64,000 bases of DNA. It comes from Pipra filicauda. Taxonomy: Eukaryota; Chordata; Aves; Passeriformes; Pipridae. Positions 1 through 11,252 of the stretch are shown one piece after another (the stretch's first letter is position 1; every line of letters starts with the position of its first letter). The notes beneath the pieces are model-generated. The model made no database searches and was not told where the DNA came from. It saw only the letters and a list, made by a program, of their open reading frames with translations. The stretch covers positions 1,189,001 to 1,253,000 of the forward strand of contig NW_024104284.1 of assembly GCF_003945595.2 (NCBI RefSeq). Direction: 5' to 3'. A program made the translations under genes and the position numbers.

Positions 1-1454
1 GCAGACATGATCTAATGCTGATTCAAAAGTAATGTGACTGTTTTGCTCTCCTTGTATGTCCCACATACAGCTGATGATGGCACTGTGATAACATAGCACT
101 GCAGATAGCTTATTTTGCCCACTGTGTCTTGTAGACATCTACAATGCTATGGTGACAAAACTTCTGAAGGCAGATGCATTAACCAATCTTATTTTTCACT
201 CACAGTTTATCGATATCATTCCAGAAAAAGTTTCCTCAGATGACAAAATTGGCTCATGTGTCGTGCTTTTAGACATCCTATGCTGCACAGGTAAAACACT
301 TGGCCTTTTTTGAAATCCTCTTTGTTCTAAGAGCCTTCAAAACCTGAACACTGTGATGGTATAAGTTAATCAGTGGCAAAACTAACATAAGTGTCAGAGG
401 AAAAAGCATCTACCACAGACAGGGTCTTGCTGACAAGAACATTGTCTTGTTCCTTCAAATTTCTAGACCAGTCCATGACGACATGAGAACCTGTTCAAAG
501 GGTCTAGAGCATACCTTTAGATATACCCCTGACATTTCCACTCTAACAGCAATCTGGTTATAAAATCTTCTCTAAGGTGACTGTGGTCATTTGTGGTGCA
601 GTTACCAGCACTATTACATCCACATCAGGAGCAGCTTGAATACCAGCAAGAAAATCCCAATGTACTCATTGCCTATATCTCACAAGCCCAATATAAACTG
701 AAGTCTAAAATTTCTATTGCATTATTGTGTAGTAAGGATAGTAGCTAGTATGCTTACTAATACCTTTTAATGATTGAACATAAAAGGGAATTTACATAAC
801 CAGTTCAGACAGCCTGGGTCCCCCTTTTCAGGTGTGAAACATGATTCTAAATCATATGAGCAGGTAGAGCAAAGGTAGCTTGTTACACAATGCCTGGCTT
901 TGTTACAAACACAAGCTGCTCTTACTGGAACCTGAAATTTTGCCATCTATATGACTTTAATCAAACCAACAGATGTTAGTCAGCTGACATTGCTTTGTTC
1001 ACATGGAGTGTTATGTGCTGCTTCTGTGGAAAACTTACAAGAGAAAGCAAAGCACAGATCCTAAACTCTAAACCTTGGGATCAGATGATGAACTACACTG
1101 GAGCAGCTTGTATGCATGGCCCTTACAAAATGTTCAGTGATTAATGTGTCTCCCTTCTGCTTATTGTACAAGCCATGCTATTGTGTGATTACTCTCACAG
1201 CACCATTACCCCAAAACTCAAGTCCTAGACCAAAATGTATTATGCTGTTTCTAAGCAGGGTCTATTTTACTGGTGTGTGTAAAACTGCACACTTCCTTGG
1301 AAGCCAGCAGTTTTTGAGTATATTTTAAGTCAAAGGAGTAGTGTTACCTGGCTTCTGTTATTCATTGGGACTCTTCTCACAGTGGGGCTTTTGAAAAACA
1401 GCTAGAACTTCAGCTACCCAATATCACTGAAATAAAAAGAAATTTTCATGAATA

Positions 1455-1469
1455 TTTTTTTTTTTTTTT
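1455..1469. repeat. Poly-T run, 15 bp
   Basis: A homopolymer run of 15 T in AT-rich DNA. It has no adjoining element that would make it a recognisable retroposon tail. Confidence 0.9.
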
Positions 1470-3177
1470 AAATTGGAACCTGTGTGTCAGAGTGTGTCAC
1501 AATAATGATAATTTTCTTTGTCAAAATAATATTATCTTTTTCTGCTGCTTGTTTATTTTTGTTTTTTTGAATTTTGCACACCATTATTTATTGCTATATA
1601 AAAAGTGACAGAGTGAAATTTGATATGTTCAAAGAGTCGTGACTCAGCACAGCACTTTCAAGGCATTTCAGTTCAGCTGTTCAGTCATTAATTATCACAA
1701 GACTAGACTAGTACATTGCTTGCTCGCAAAAAAAATAAAAAATAGGAGGAATCACGGACAAAAGGAAAACAGATTAAAAATACAGCTACCACTGAAAGGG
1801 AGATCACTCATCAACAGTACACATGAGAGAAGGGTGAATGGTTGAGGGTATAGATTGAGATCATCAGTTAGGGCATGGTTTCCTTAGCTTTTTCCTGTTT
1901 CAGTTGTAGTGATTGTATCTGACAGATTCGACGTCGGCAGTTCTGCTGTCCCAGCATCCAGACTTAGACTGCTTCTTCTTATTGAGATCTGGAATTGTTT
2001 CTGTCCAGAAAACACTCTCCAGAGAAATGGATTTTGTCTGAGGGTATTCCAAGCTCCCTTGCACAACGACAGTAGGTGGGGAGCAAATATCCTCAAAACG
2101 GGATATAGTGGGCAAAAATGAGCTTGCTGTGCACATGACTGAACACGCAGGGCCATGCTGTCACGGTGCCAAAGTCAATCTAAAAAGTTGTATGAAGAAG
2201 TGAGAAGCCTTTATCTCAACCCACGAGTTTTTGCACTTTTATCGTTTCAATTCTCTCTCCCTGCCAACTGGGGGAGGATGAGTGAGAAGTTGGATGGGGC
2301 TGAACTGCCCACCAGGGTTAACCCACATCACCCCATGGGCCTCAGCACATTGTAATCAAACACAAATCAGACTGGTTTGGTGCATTTAGGCACGCTGACT
2401 CTTGAAGTTTTCTAATCAATAGTCAAAATAGCCGATAAAATTTATCATTGAATGTACATCATCTTTGCTCAGGAACATTTGACCAGATGTGACACTCTGT
2501 ACCTGCCATCGCATAACTGTAGGAAATTTCACAAGAGCACCCCATTTCTAGTGTTACAGATTCTAGAAATGCTAGACTTCATGAGGATGTGAAGATGGTG
2601 CAGTTTGTATTGTCCAAAGTCTTACAAACTGATAGGAAAGCCCAACACAAGAAAAAGAATATCACAAATAACCTGTGTAGACAGAGTGGCAATCTTCGTT
2701 TATGCCCAGGAGTATTTTACCTCTGCTTAATTAAAGTATTTAATTCATAATTCTAGATTAAAATCCTGTTTGCCTAACACTTGGTATATAACCACTATGG
2801 GTTTCCAATGTCTACCATCCATTCACTCCATGGACAACCTTACACTGTAGATGCTTAATGTTAGGTAGCTTAAACCTCCCAGTAATATCTAGTACTTTTT
2901 TAATAATTCTTTTTTTCTTAAGAATAGGCAGAAATATGAACAAATATTATTCTCAAGCACTGAAAACACTCGTCTTGAGTATCATGAATATTCTAGAACA
3001 GGTTTAAAACAGGTTTAAAAAAAGAGGGAGTCTTACACATCTGGGTCAAAGTGGGAGTTTCTGAGCTTTGTGTATTTAGCTCACCTGTCACATCAGGTTT
3101 GCTTTTCTGGGTGCAAAATCCTGTCCAGAGCTCTGAATCACCTATGGTTAACAAACACACTCATCATCAGTGTCTGA

Positions 3178-3205
3178 CACTGACATTCCACCACTGACAT
3201 TCCAC
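3178..3205 (+). repeat. 14-bp perfect tandem pair containing ACATTCCA
   Basis: The unit CACTGACATTCCAC occurs twice with no mismatch or gap. Each copy contains ACATTCCA (3183-3190 and 3197-3204), which matches the known TEAD (M-CAT) consensus. The repeat is seen directly; any binding role is inference. Confidence 0.85.
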
Positions 3206-5376
3206 ACCACTAGTGGAATAAAAGAATGGAATTTTGCTGGGAGGGATGGGAGGGGTGCTTCTTTTGATCCAGACTGAAGACAAAAAAGTTTTGGCTATGG
3301 TGGCACAGTTTGTGCCTATAGAAGCACAGTTATTTTTGGAGGTTGCTATCCTTAGTAAACCAGCCAACAACCACAGAGCACATGAATCAAATTATTTTGT
3401 TTGCATATTTACAGTATAATGTATTTGACTTGTCAAACTAACTTAATGGAAAATTAACAGGCGTTCCACCTCTTGCTGTGTCTCTGCCTCTACAGTATGA
3501 ACAAGTTGGTGAAAACCATGGCAAACAACCGCTAGTCGCTTTTGATTATAGAGAGCAGATTAAGGTTGCAGAAATTCTACATCTTGTGGTGCTGTCTGGA
3601 AAGCAGAGGCCATGATTTGTGGGACAATCCCAACAAAAACTGCAGATTGTGGGATCTACCACTGTGCATATTATTTTAGAGTTAGGTCAGGAGAAGAATG
3701 AAAAACTGAGAAGATTACAGTTTGCCAACCCCTAAGCCTGGCTGTTTTTCTCGGTCATATATCTCAAAAGAAAAATGTTCAAGAAAAGAGAGAATATGAG
3801 GAAGCAGTTGCTTGGCAGTTCTAGCTTGGTTTCTACCATGTTGTACTTTGAGTTTTAGATTGAGTTCTGTGCTAGGAGGCTGCATCTGTTATTTGGATTC
3901 TAAAGAGTATTTTTTTCCTCACTGAGTATGTTTTATCATCCTCATTTACATGCACTCATTTTATCAGTTTTAAAATAAAAATTAATATTAAAACTGTAAT
4001 AAACCAATGAAATTAAATATAGTGTATAGGCAGATATTGATTCATTTCCCTGCCTGAAGATTCTGTCAGAAATATTTTTTCCTCCATTATTTTTTACATC
4101 AGTAGTTTAGATCCAGTCCTATTTTTCCTGAAATTCTGCAAGAAACCTGACAGTCATTCTGACATTTTCAAACAGATCTGAACAATGGAATTAACTGAAA
4201 CCATAGGGTATTTTTATTAAGATGACACAAATAAAACTCTAAATTTTTAACTAATAATTTGAATCAGAGAAAAAGAAAACCACTTGCAAGAAGAAAATTG
4301 AAAAAAAAATTCTTACTCCTTCACTTCAGTACTGAAATGATTTGCCAGGATAGTAAGTACATTTCAGTAAATTAGAAATGAATTTTGATTCACAGCACTG
4401 AAATCTCTTTTTATACTCCCTTTTTATATTCACTCTTGTAACCATTCTAGTTAACACTAAAGTCCATGGAAAATTAATTTTCAGTCCATGCCAAAGTTAG
4501 AGAAGCTTATCAAGAATAACAATCTCTGGAGCAGTAGAACTTTTTTCCAAATTTCTCATTAGTGTTAAGATGCCTATCAACTCATTTTGGCAAGTGAAGG
4601 CATGACTGAGATAGTGCAGGTCACTGTTGCTTGAATTGCCTTCAGCTCAGCTGCACTTTTTTACTAGATCTTTCTCCTGTTTGTTTTTTTCTCTTCACCA
4701 TGTGAACCAATGCCTAGAGATTCAGCGTGGAAGATCCTACAGAGATCTGACCCTGCTTTCCCACAAAGACCATGCACATTCATATATGCTACAATAACAA
4801 ATTCTCTTTCACAATGAACCCTGCTGAAGGACAAATGAACACAAAGAGAAAAATGAAAAGCAAGATCCCATATAATAATCATGAGAATGAATAACCAGGG
4901 GAATTAGACACAGAGGTATTTTGCAGTATCAACCTACACATTGGAAATTTGCAAAGGCAAATGCAATATTCACACACACAGTACAGAAGGTGAGCTCCAG
5001 TGCAGCCATAATTTAAGAGAGTTGGAGTGATGCAGCCCAAAGCTGTTCCTATAGCAATTTTGAATATGCAACAAATCTTTGTAGCCAGTTGTACTGTGAA
5101 TAAACAGCTGCTGATGGATTAATGGAATATTTTCTCACTGGTTATTTCAAGCCATTTATCTTCTTTCTGTGCAGACTAAAAGCTAAAACATTCAGACAGC
5201 TCACATACTCAACTCCGTCAAGCACAGACGTATCATCTCTTCTTCCTATGGTGAAAAAAGGACATATTATATATTAGGCAAAACTGTTGGCAAAAAACTC
5301 GCTAACCTTGCTGGCAATTTCACAGCCTCCTTCCAAATAGTAACAAAGTGCATGTAAGGTGAAAGTAAATCTACCT

Positions 5377-6225
5377 TTGAGGCTATATAATTCCCCAGTA
5401 ATTTTCTGACTCACATACATTCAACTTACTATTTTGAAACCTGACATATAATGGATCTAGAAGTACAGATTTATTTCTCTGTATTCAGACTCAAAGCTTT
5501 TTTAGAACTATCCTGGCAACAACCTGCTTCATGATGGAGCAGCTTCCCCAGCCAATATTGGGAACTCTCTCAATTTTCTGCCATTAAAGTAGAAAATCTC
5601 ATCACTGAGAAGATTAATTGTTTCCCTTTTGAGCAAAGTAGGACTATAGGGACAAGGGGAGCTGCTGGGTAGCCTTCTTCCTTTACATCTATCTGGAGAA
5701 GAACAGAAATAACAGTTCTAGCAGGTAAGGTGAATAGTAAGGGTCTATGGTTTGAGGCTATAGGAATAGATAAGTAATTTTCTCTAACCACTTCTAAGCT
5801 ACATTCAACTTACTATTTAAATTGAAACCAAAGAAAAAAAGCATCTGGATCTAGAAGTACAGATTATATTTCTCTGTATTCAGACAAAGCTTTTTTAGAA
5901 CTATCCTGGCAACAACCTGCTTCATGATGGAGCAGCTTCCCCAGCCAATATTGGGAACTCTCTCAATTTTCTGCCATTAAAGTAGAAAATCTCATCACTG
6001 AGAAGATTAATTGTTTCCCTTTTGAGCAAAGTAGGACTATAGGGACAAGGGGAGCTGCTGGGTAGCCTTCTTCCTTTACATCTATCTGGAGAAGAACAGA
6101 AATGTCAGTTCTAGAGGCGCAGTAGTGGGTATATGGTCTAGGAAAGATAATGGGGGAAAGGTTTTCTCTAACCACTTCTAAGCCAGCTATGCCTAAATTG
6201 AATTCAAAGGGAAAAAAAGCATCTG
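5377..6225 (+). repeat. Local tandem duplication, unit about 394 bp
   Basis: Two head-to-tail copies start at the shared GGATCTAG at 5453 and 5847. The core 5492-5710 recurs at 5885-6103 with no difference over 219 bp. Flanking parts are diverged: small indels, and CAGAAATAAC against CAGAAATGTC. A partial extra copy of the unit's end precedes the first copy: TTTGAGGCTATA at about 5377 recurs near 5752, and CATTCAACTTACTATTT near 5419 recurs near 5803. The second copy's end, GCATCTGGA near 6217-6225, matches the junction at 5841. The array is therefore about 2.2 units. Minus-strand open frames at 5570-5791 and 5963-6175 share their C-terminal half only because the DNA is duplicated, and I do not call them genes. 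Confidence 0.93.
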
Positions 6226-6307
6226 GAAAATTGCAGCAACTTAAAGTATAGTATTTTTATGCAAACCCAGGGAGATAGCAGGAGTGTAGTGACATTTATC
6301 AGAGTTC

Positions 6308-6325
6308 AAAAAAAAAAAAAAAAAA
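6308..6325. repeat. Poly-A run, 18 bp
   Basis: A homopolymer of 18 A about 85 bp beyond the tandem duplication. I could not link it to a retroposed gene or SINE. Confidence 0.9.
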
Positions 6326-6702
6326 GAGAAGGAACAAGCTGCTCTCTGTCCTTGGCCTGATAATTTGCCTTTTACCTTCTGCATTTTCATATATTAGTTT
6401 GAAAAGCAGAGGACCATAACAATCAACAACAGATGTTCCATACAATCAGTGTGGTACATGAATTCAGTTAGCATGCAAATTTTCATCCCTGGGCTATTCA
6501 TGTGGACTGCTGGGAAAACAGGCAGCCTGCTTTGCAAAAATAGATAGAAGGAGTATGATTAAAATGTCTGGATTCAATCACATGTTTAATCACCATCCAC
6601 TTTTTTTATCTCGGCTACAATGACTGGTAGCTATTATGACAAAAATTTGAAAATGTGCATGACACACAGTGGCACCCAGGAGCCTTATAGGTGGTCTGTG
6701 TT

Positions 6703-6720
6703 TGATCAAAGTGATCAAAG
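6703..6720 (-). promoter_or_regulatory. Tandem TCF/LEF-like motif pair (candidate)
   Basis: TGATCAAAG occurs twice back to back (6703-6711 and 6712-6720). Its complement CTTTGATCA matches the established TCF/LEF core. A further CTTTG follows at 6721-6725. Head-to-tail spacing of 9 bp is seen directly; Wnt responsiveness is inference, and nine-base motifs recur by chance in 64 kb, although an exact adjacent pair is rarer. Confidence 0.25.
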
Positions 6721-9700
6721 CTTTGTTCTGTGTTTCCCTCTGGCCCACCTCACCACAACAACCTTAAATGCACAAAATATGATTTATAGGAGGGTGTTCT
6801 ATACTTTCATTCTTAGGCTAGAGTGTTATAAACTGCCTCTCAGATTTTCAGTGAAACCAATAAATTATGTTCTCCCTCCTTAAAAGTAACAATAGATGAC
6901 TATATTGTCTATTTTTAAGTGAATTATCAGGAGTAATATAGAAGAACAGAGACTTCTAACCTACTTACACACAAATAGAAGGTGAATCCTAAGAATAATT
7001 TTGGTATGTCCCAAAAAAAGCTTATTCAAACCATTCTGAAACTTAAGGGTCACATAACAGTCACCCTCATGCTACTTTGTCATTTTCTTTGTAGTTGCGG
7101 ATGGGTGCCAGAAGGGTGCAGGGAAAAGTAGTAGGAAAAATTATAATCTCGATTTCTTTTTTTAAAATCTAAGTGCTTTACTTAGAATTTTTGGCAAGAA
7201 TATATATTATTTATTCAATGAATGATAAGCAAAATAAAAAAGAAACCTTCTGAGGGATAGACTGGAAATCATGTGAAGAGTTCTGCTGTATTCAAAGAGA
7301 CTATTCTAGTGAGTTACATAATATAGCTCAAAATTAACCCAAATAAAATTGAAAAGGAAAATTGTCAAATGGCTGGAAGACTATTTATAGTACACTGTGT
7401 ATTAGGGATCACCCTAAATGGTAAAATAGCAAGGAAGAGGAAATTCTCTGATGGGGTGATCTGAGGATCACATATAGTACAGTACTGTGTTGACAAAGAA
7501 ATAAAAGCAAGAGTCACTTTAAAGGGAATCCCAGGACACTACCAAAATTAGAATATTTACAAATATGGGTAAGACAAGCAGAATTTTGCTAAGTCTAGAG
7601 AACTGGACCCAAAAGGATAAAATAGCATCTGACTTGGGAATATGCATGCTATGAAAGCAGAGGAGAAAGTAAAATGAAATCTGTAATTAGCAGCAGAAAC
7701 TTAGGTTGGAGAAACGCCAAGAGACAGAACTGACGTGGGAGGCAGTGGCTCTACATCTGCTGAAGCCAGCAAGGTGAACATGAGATTCATGACACATGTT
7801 CATTTATGGAACACATTTTGAAATTTGCACAAATGAGAAAATAGCAAGTATTCATAGTTTTGAGAAATGAATGGTGTCTGATATTATTCTCCTTCATTGG
7901 GATTGTATTCTGGTCCTAATAAATTACCTCGGGCCTTTACTGAAAATTCCTTTCATAGGCAAAGGGGCAGGAAAGGTAGAGTGAATTTAACTTTCAGAGG
8001 ATGAAACTGAGTGGATGGTTTTGGAGAATTAAGCCTTTCAGCTAGAGACAAACTGAACATCCAGTAATTCCTGTGTCCTTTCAATGTGCCTCAAGCTGTG
8101 ACAACCCAGCCTCACCATGGAGTACCAAAACAATACCCATGTGTCTTCCATTACAGAACATAAGTAACAGAAAATTTCAAATACAGGGTAAAGAAGAGAG
8201 ATTGCAAGTAAATAAATAAAGAATCCTGATACCTGCTGCTGGATGTGACAGTACACAGATGATGGGCTATGCGGGCAACATTTACCCTGGTTTTGTACCA
8301 GTTCTGTTGGCAGTGGGAGGCTCATGTCATTATTTAGAAACAAAAGGCTGTAGCTGAGCTATTTAGAGGAAGAAGACTGAGTGCTATAACAAGAGAGGTA
8401 ACATATGCCAGTGGATCAGATGCAATTTGTACATTTTAACATTGAAACATTCTGTCCTGATTAAAGCTTAATTGAACAAAACTAACTCTGCAGACTTTTT
8501 GGCTACAATGAACACAAATATTTAAAATGCACAGTTCTTGATTAAAACAGTGATTGTGCAGCATGACTAGCAGAATTAATATTTAAACAAAAAGGAAAGG
8601 AATGAAAACATAAAATGTTCCCAAGTTACCCAAAGAGAACTGCAGTGGTAAAGATTCTGAGGTTGGTCATTGTACATTAAATAATGAATCTTTTTCTTTA
8701 TTAAAACAAAGAGACATTAAACACTCATTCTTTTTGGTTTTTAAGTTGGACTTGGTTGGTCAGCTGACCTTGTCACTTTTGAAAACCACTTTCAAACTTA
8801 TTTTTCATTCTTTTTATTTGTCAGGCAATTTTGATATGTGCCCATGTTCTCCAGTGCTGGAGAACAAAATTGAAGAAGGAATTCTTAGTGAGCTGATGGC
8901 AAAATGTCTGGAGAAGTTTCAATAAATGATTTTGTTTATTTACCCACATAAACAACCCTTTAGTAGTTCTGCCTTTGGTACAGGGTGTTTTGGACAACAC
9001 GGTAGAAGATGGAGACGAGGCTAGCAGAGAAACCAAGAACTGTTACTCATGAAAGCTAATCCATTTTTCAAGTCTTTCCATTTGTTTCCATCAAGGAGCA
9101 TGTAAGCAGCCTTTCCCACCCAAGTCTCATGGCAGGATTTAGCAGTTCCTCTCACAGATCCAGAAATGATGCAATCGACACTCTAATTTGAGGCCTATTC
9201 ACAAGAATGAGTTGTGCTATTAATTTCAGATGATGTGTGAAATTTCCCAACCTTCCTTTTCCAGAAGAATTGCTCATTTTGCAGGAGCAGGTCTCATGTT
9301 CTGACAGGTCCCTGAAGTACAGAGCTACATGGCTGTTGACCTTACACATGAAGTGTAAAGGTCACCAGAGTAGCTCTCTTAGCACTAGAATTAAGTGAGC
9401 CTGCCTATTTAATATGTGAAAAACAAAAGTATTTCGTGGAAAAGACCTAGTAAAGGAGAAGCATTACAGTCTACTGAGCATAGCAGGGTACTGAGTCAAA
9501 CCCAGTAAGTCTTTCAGCATAGATAAAAAAAAAAAGAAGAAGAATTTAAAATTAAAGATGTTAACACATACTCCATTGTTACATTAAAGTGGCAACAGCC
9601 TATGAAAATGAGTAAGCAGTAAGTTTCTAATGGGACCAGATGGCTTGTAAAGCTTTTTGAATAACTATTTAATCTATGAAAGTGCACCTCCCAAAACCAA

Positions 9701-10158
9701 ACCTTTGTAGACAAAAACTTTCTGTAAAAGTCATATTTGACAGCTACTGTACAAAAATGCCTTGCCATGAGAGACTATCATCTGTTTACTATATTAAATA
9801 TACGGATGTCTGTGTTTTTATTAGAAGACTTTTTCCTTTAACAAGGCAGATGGAGGAGCTTACATGTACAGCAAATTTTTTTACTGCAAAAATGTGTACA
9901 AGATATAGTGTAGGAATGGCATGACATTTGGGCAAGATTACAAATTCTCTCTCTGGGTGCTGCTCAGAGACAAGAAATACAGTTATATTTACTTAATTCC
10001 TGTGGCAATGGATGTGAAACTCACTTGTCAAAGAGCACAAAAGATACTTCTGTTAGCTCAGGTCCTTTTACGCTGCTAGTAGACCCTACCAATTTGAGAA
10101 ATTTAAAAGAAAGTCTGTAGCTAGAGATTATTTTTAGCATACATACATATGTCTGTGT

Positions 10159-10177
10159 GACACCTCCTAGAGGTGTC
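10159..10177. promoter_or_regulatory. T-box-like inverted repeat (candidate)
   Basis: GACACCTC and GAGGTGTC form a perfect 8-bp inverted repeat around a CTA spacer. The arms contain ACACCT and AGGTGT, the core of the known Brachyury/T-box half-site. The canonical palindrome has a different spacing, so this is only a resemblance. Confidence 0.25.
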
Positions 10178-11214
10178 GATACCCATGCAATGGAAAATCC
10201 TTCCTTATGGAACTGACCAACTGATGTACCACCTTTGAACTGGAAGTGAGCTTTGGACCATCTTGTTCACTCAGTCATGGACTTCAACACTTCACTAAAC
10301 AAATGGCATTTTAACTGAGGTCTGATATCAGAGATTTGTAAACTGCAACCAAAGGTAATTACTAATACACTTAGGTCTTGAACAGTACTCCTTAAAGAGG
10401 TATTATGCAAGTAGTATTTTTCAATTTTTTAAGCTTTAAGTTATCTATATAAATTGTTTCCCTTAGCAACAATACATTCCATATTAATGTGAGCAGCTTT
10501 TCAAAAGACTTCTTTTTAAAAAAATTCACTGTATTGTCTCAAAAGTTTCTTATTATTGATAAGACTTCTTATGGATTTTTACTTGCTACCATGTATCTAT
10601 AAAATTTGTACCAAAAAGGAAAAAACCTGGAATTTTGGAAAGGAAGAGAAGCGAAGGCAATTGTTACATGTCATTATTCTGCTATGGATAATTTTGGACT
10701 GATGACAGACTATACTGAATATGGATTTAAGGCCAAATTCTCTGTTGAAGGAAATGGACAAAACTAATCATAATCACTTCAATCAGCAGAGGGAACAGGT
10801 CTGTATCTTACATGGTTCTTTTAACAATTCAGGAAATTTAAATTCTTGAACGCATCAACCTTTTTAATTCACGTTTTCCTAACAGTTAAGACCATATAAA
10901 AGTTGCCCCATGGAGAAACAGGGCTATCTAGAACCATGTCCCTGTTTAATATTGTATGCTAAGATGTGTTCAAGGGATGATATGAGCATTCACTGGGATT
11001 TATTTACAAGAAGATGTATATTTCCACTATGACCTTTAAAAAACCATCCTGTCAATGGATCTATGCACAGTTCAGAGAATCTTAGCGTGCTGTAGTATAT
11101 GTCAGAGTTATTTCACAACTCTTCCTCTTTTCTTGCTTTAGGCCACCAAATCACAACTAGTGAGGTGTGTTTTACTTGAGAAGCATAATGATGTTAGAGA
11201 TGAGGCATGGCACT

Positions 11215-11252
11215 GAGCCCAGGCTAATATGTTTTGTTATTAGCCTGGGCTC
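11215..11252. repeat. Perfect 14-bp stem hairpin
   Basis: GAGCCCAGGCTAAT at 11215-11228 is the exact reverse complement of ATTAGCCTGGGCTC at 11239-11252, with a 10-base loop between them. Some further pairing continues outward with mismatches. No known microRNA or other RNA gene was recognised in it. It could be a short palindromic mutation product. Confidence 0.9.

Larger units (their letters stand above)
1..5335. other. Unique AT-rich DNA, no gene recognised
   Basis: No open frame here exceeds 90 codons and none resembles a protein family I know. The stretch carries a 15-bp poly-T run (1455-1469), an 11-bp tandem ACAGGTTTAAA pair near 2998-3019 and the TEAD-motif tandem at 3178-3205. A short open stretch near 205-290 is flanked by splice-like dinucleotides but is unconvincing (see findings). 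No mobile element was recognised. Confidence 0.7.

Noticed and set aside
5570..6175. Two minus-strand frames sharing the same C-terminal half, suggesting a gene family
   Set aside because: The similarity follows from the tandem DNA duplication itself, with 219 identical bases including synonymous positions. The N-terminal halves do not align, so there is no sign of protein-level selection.
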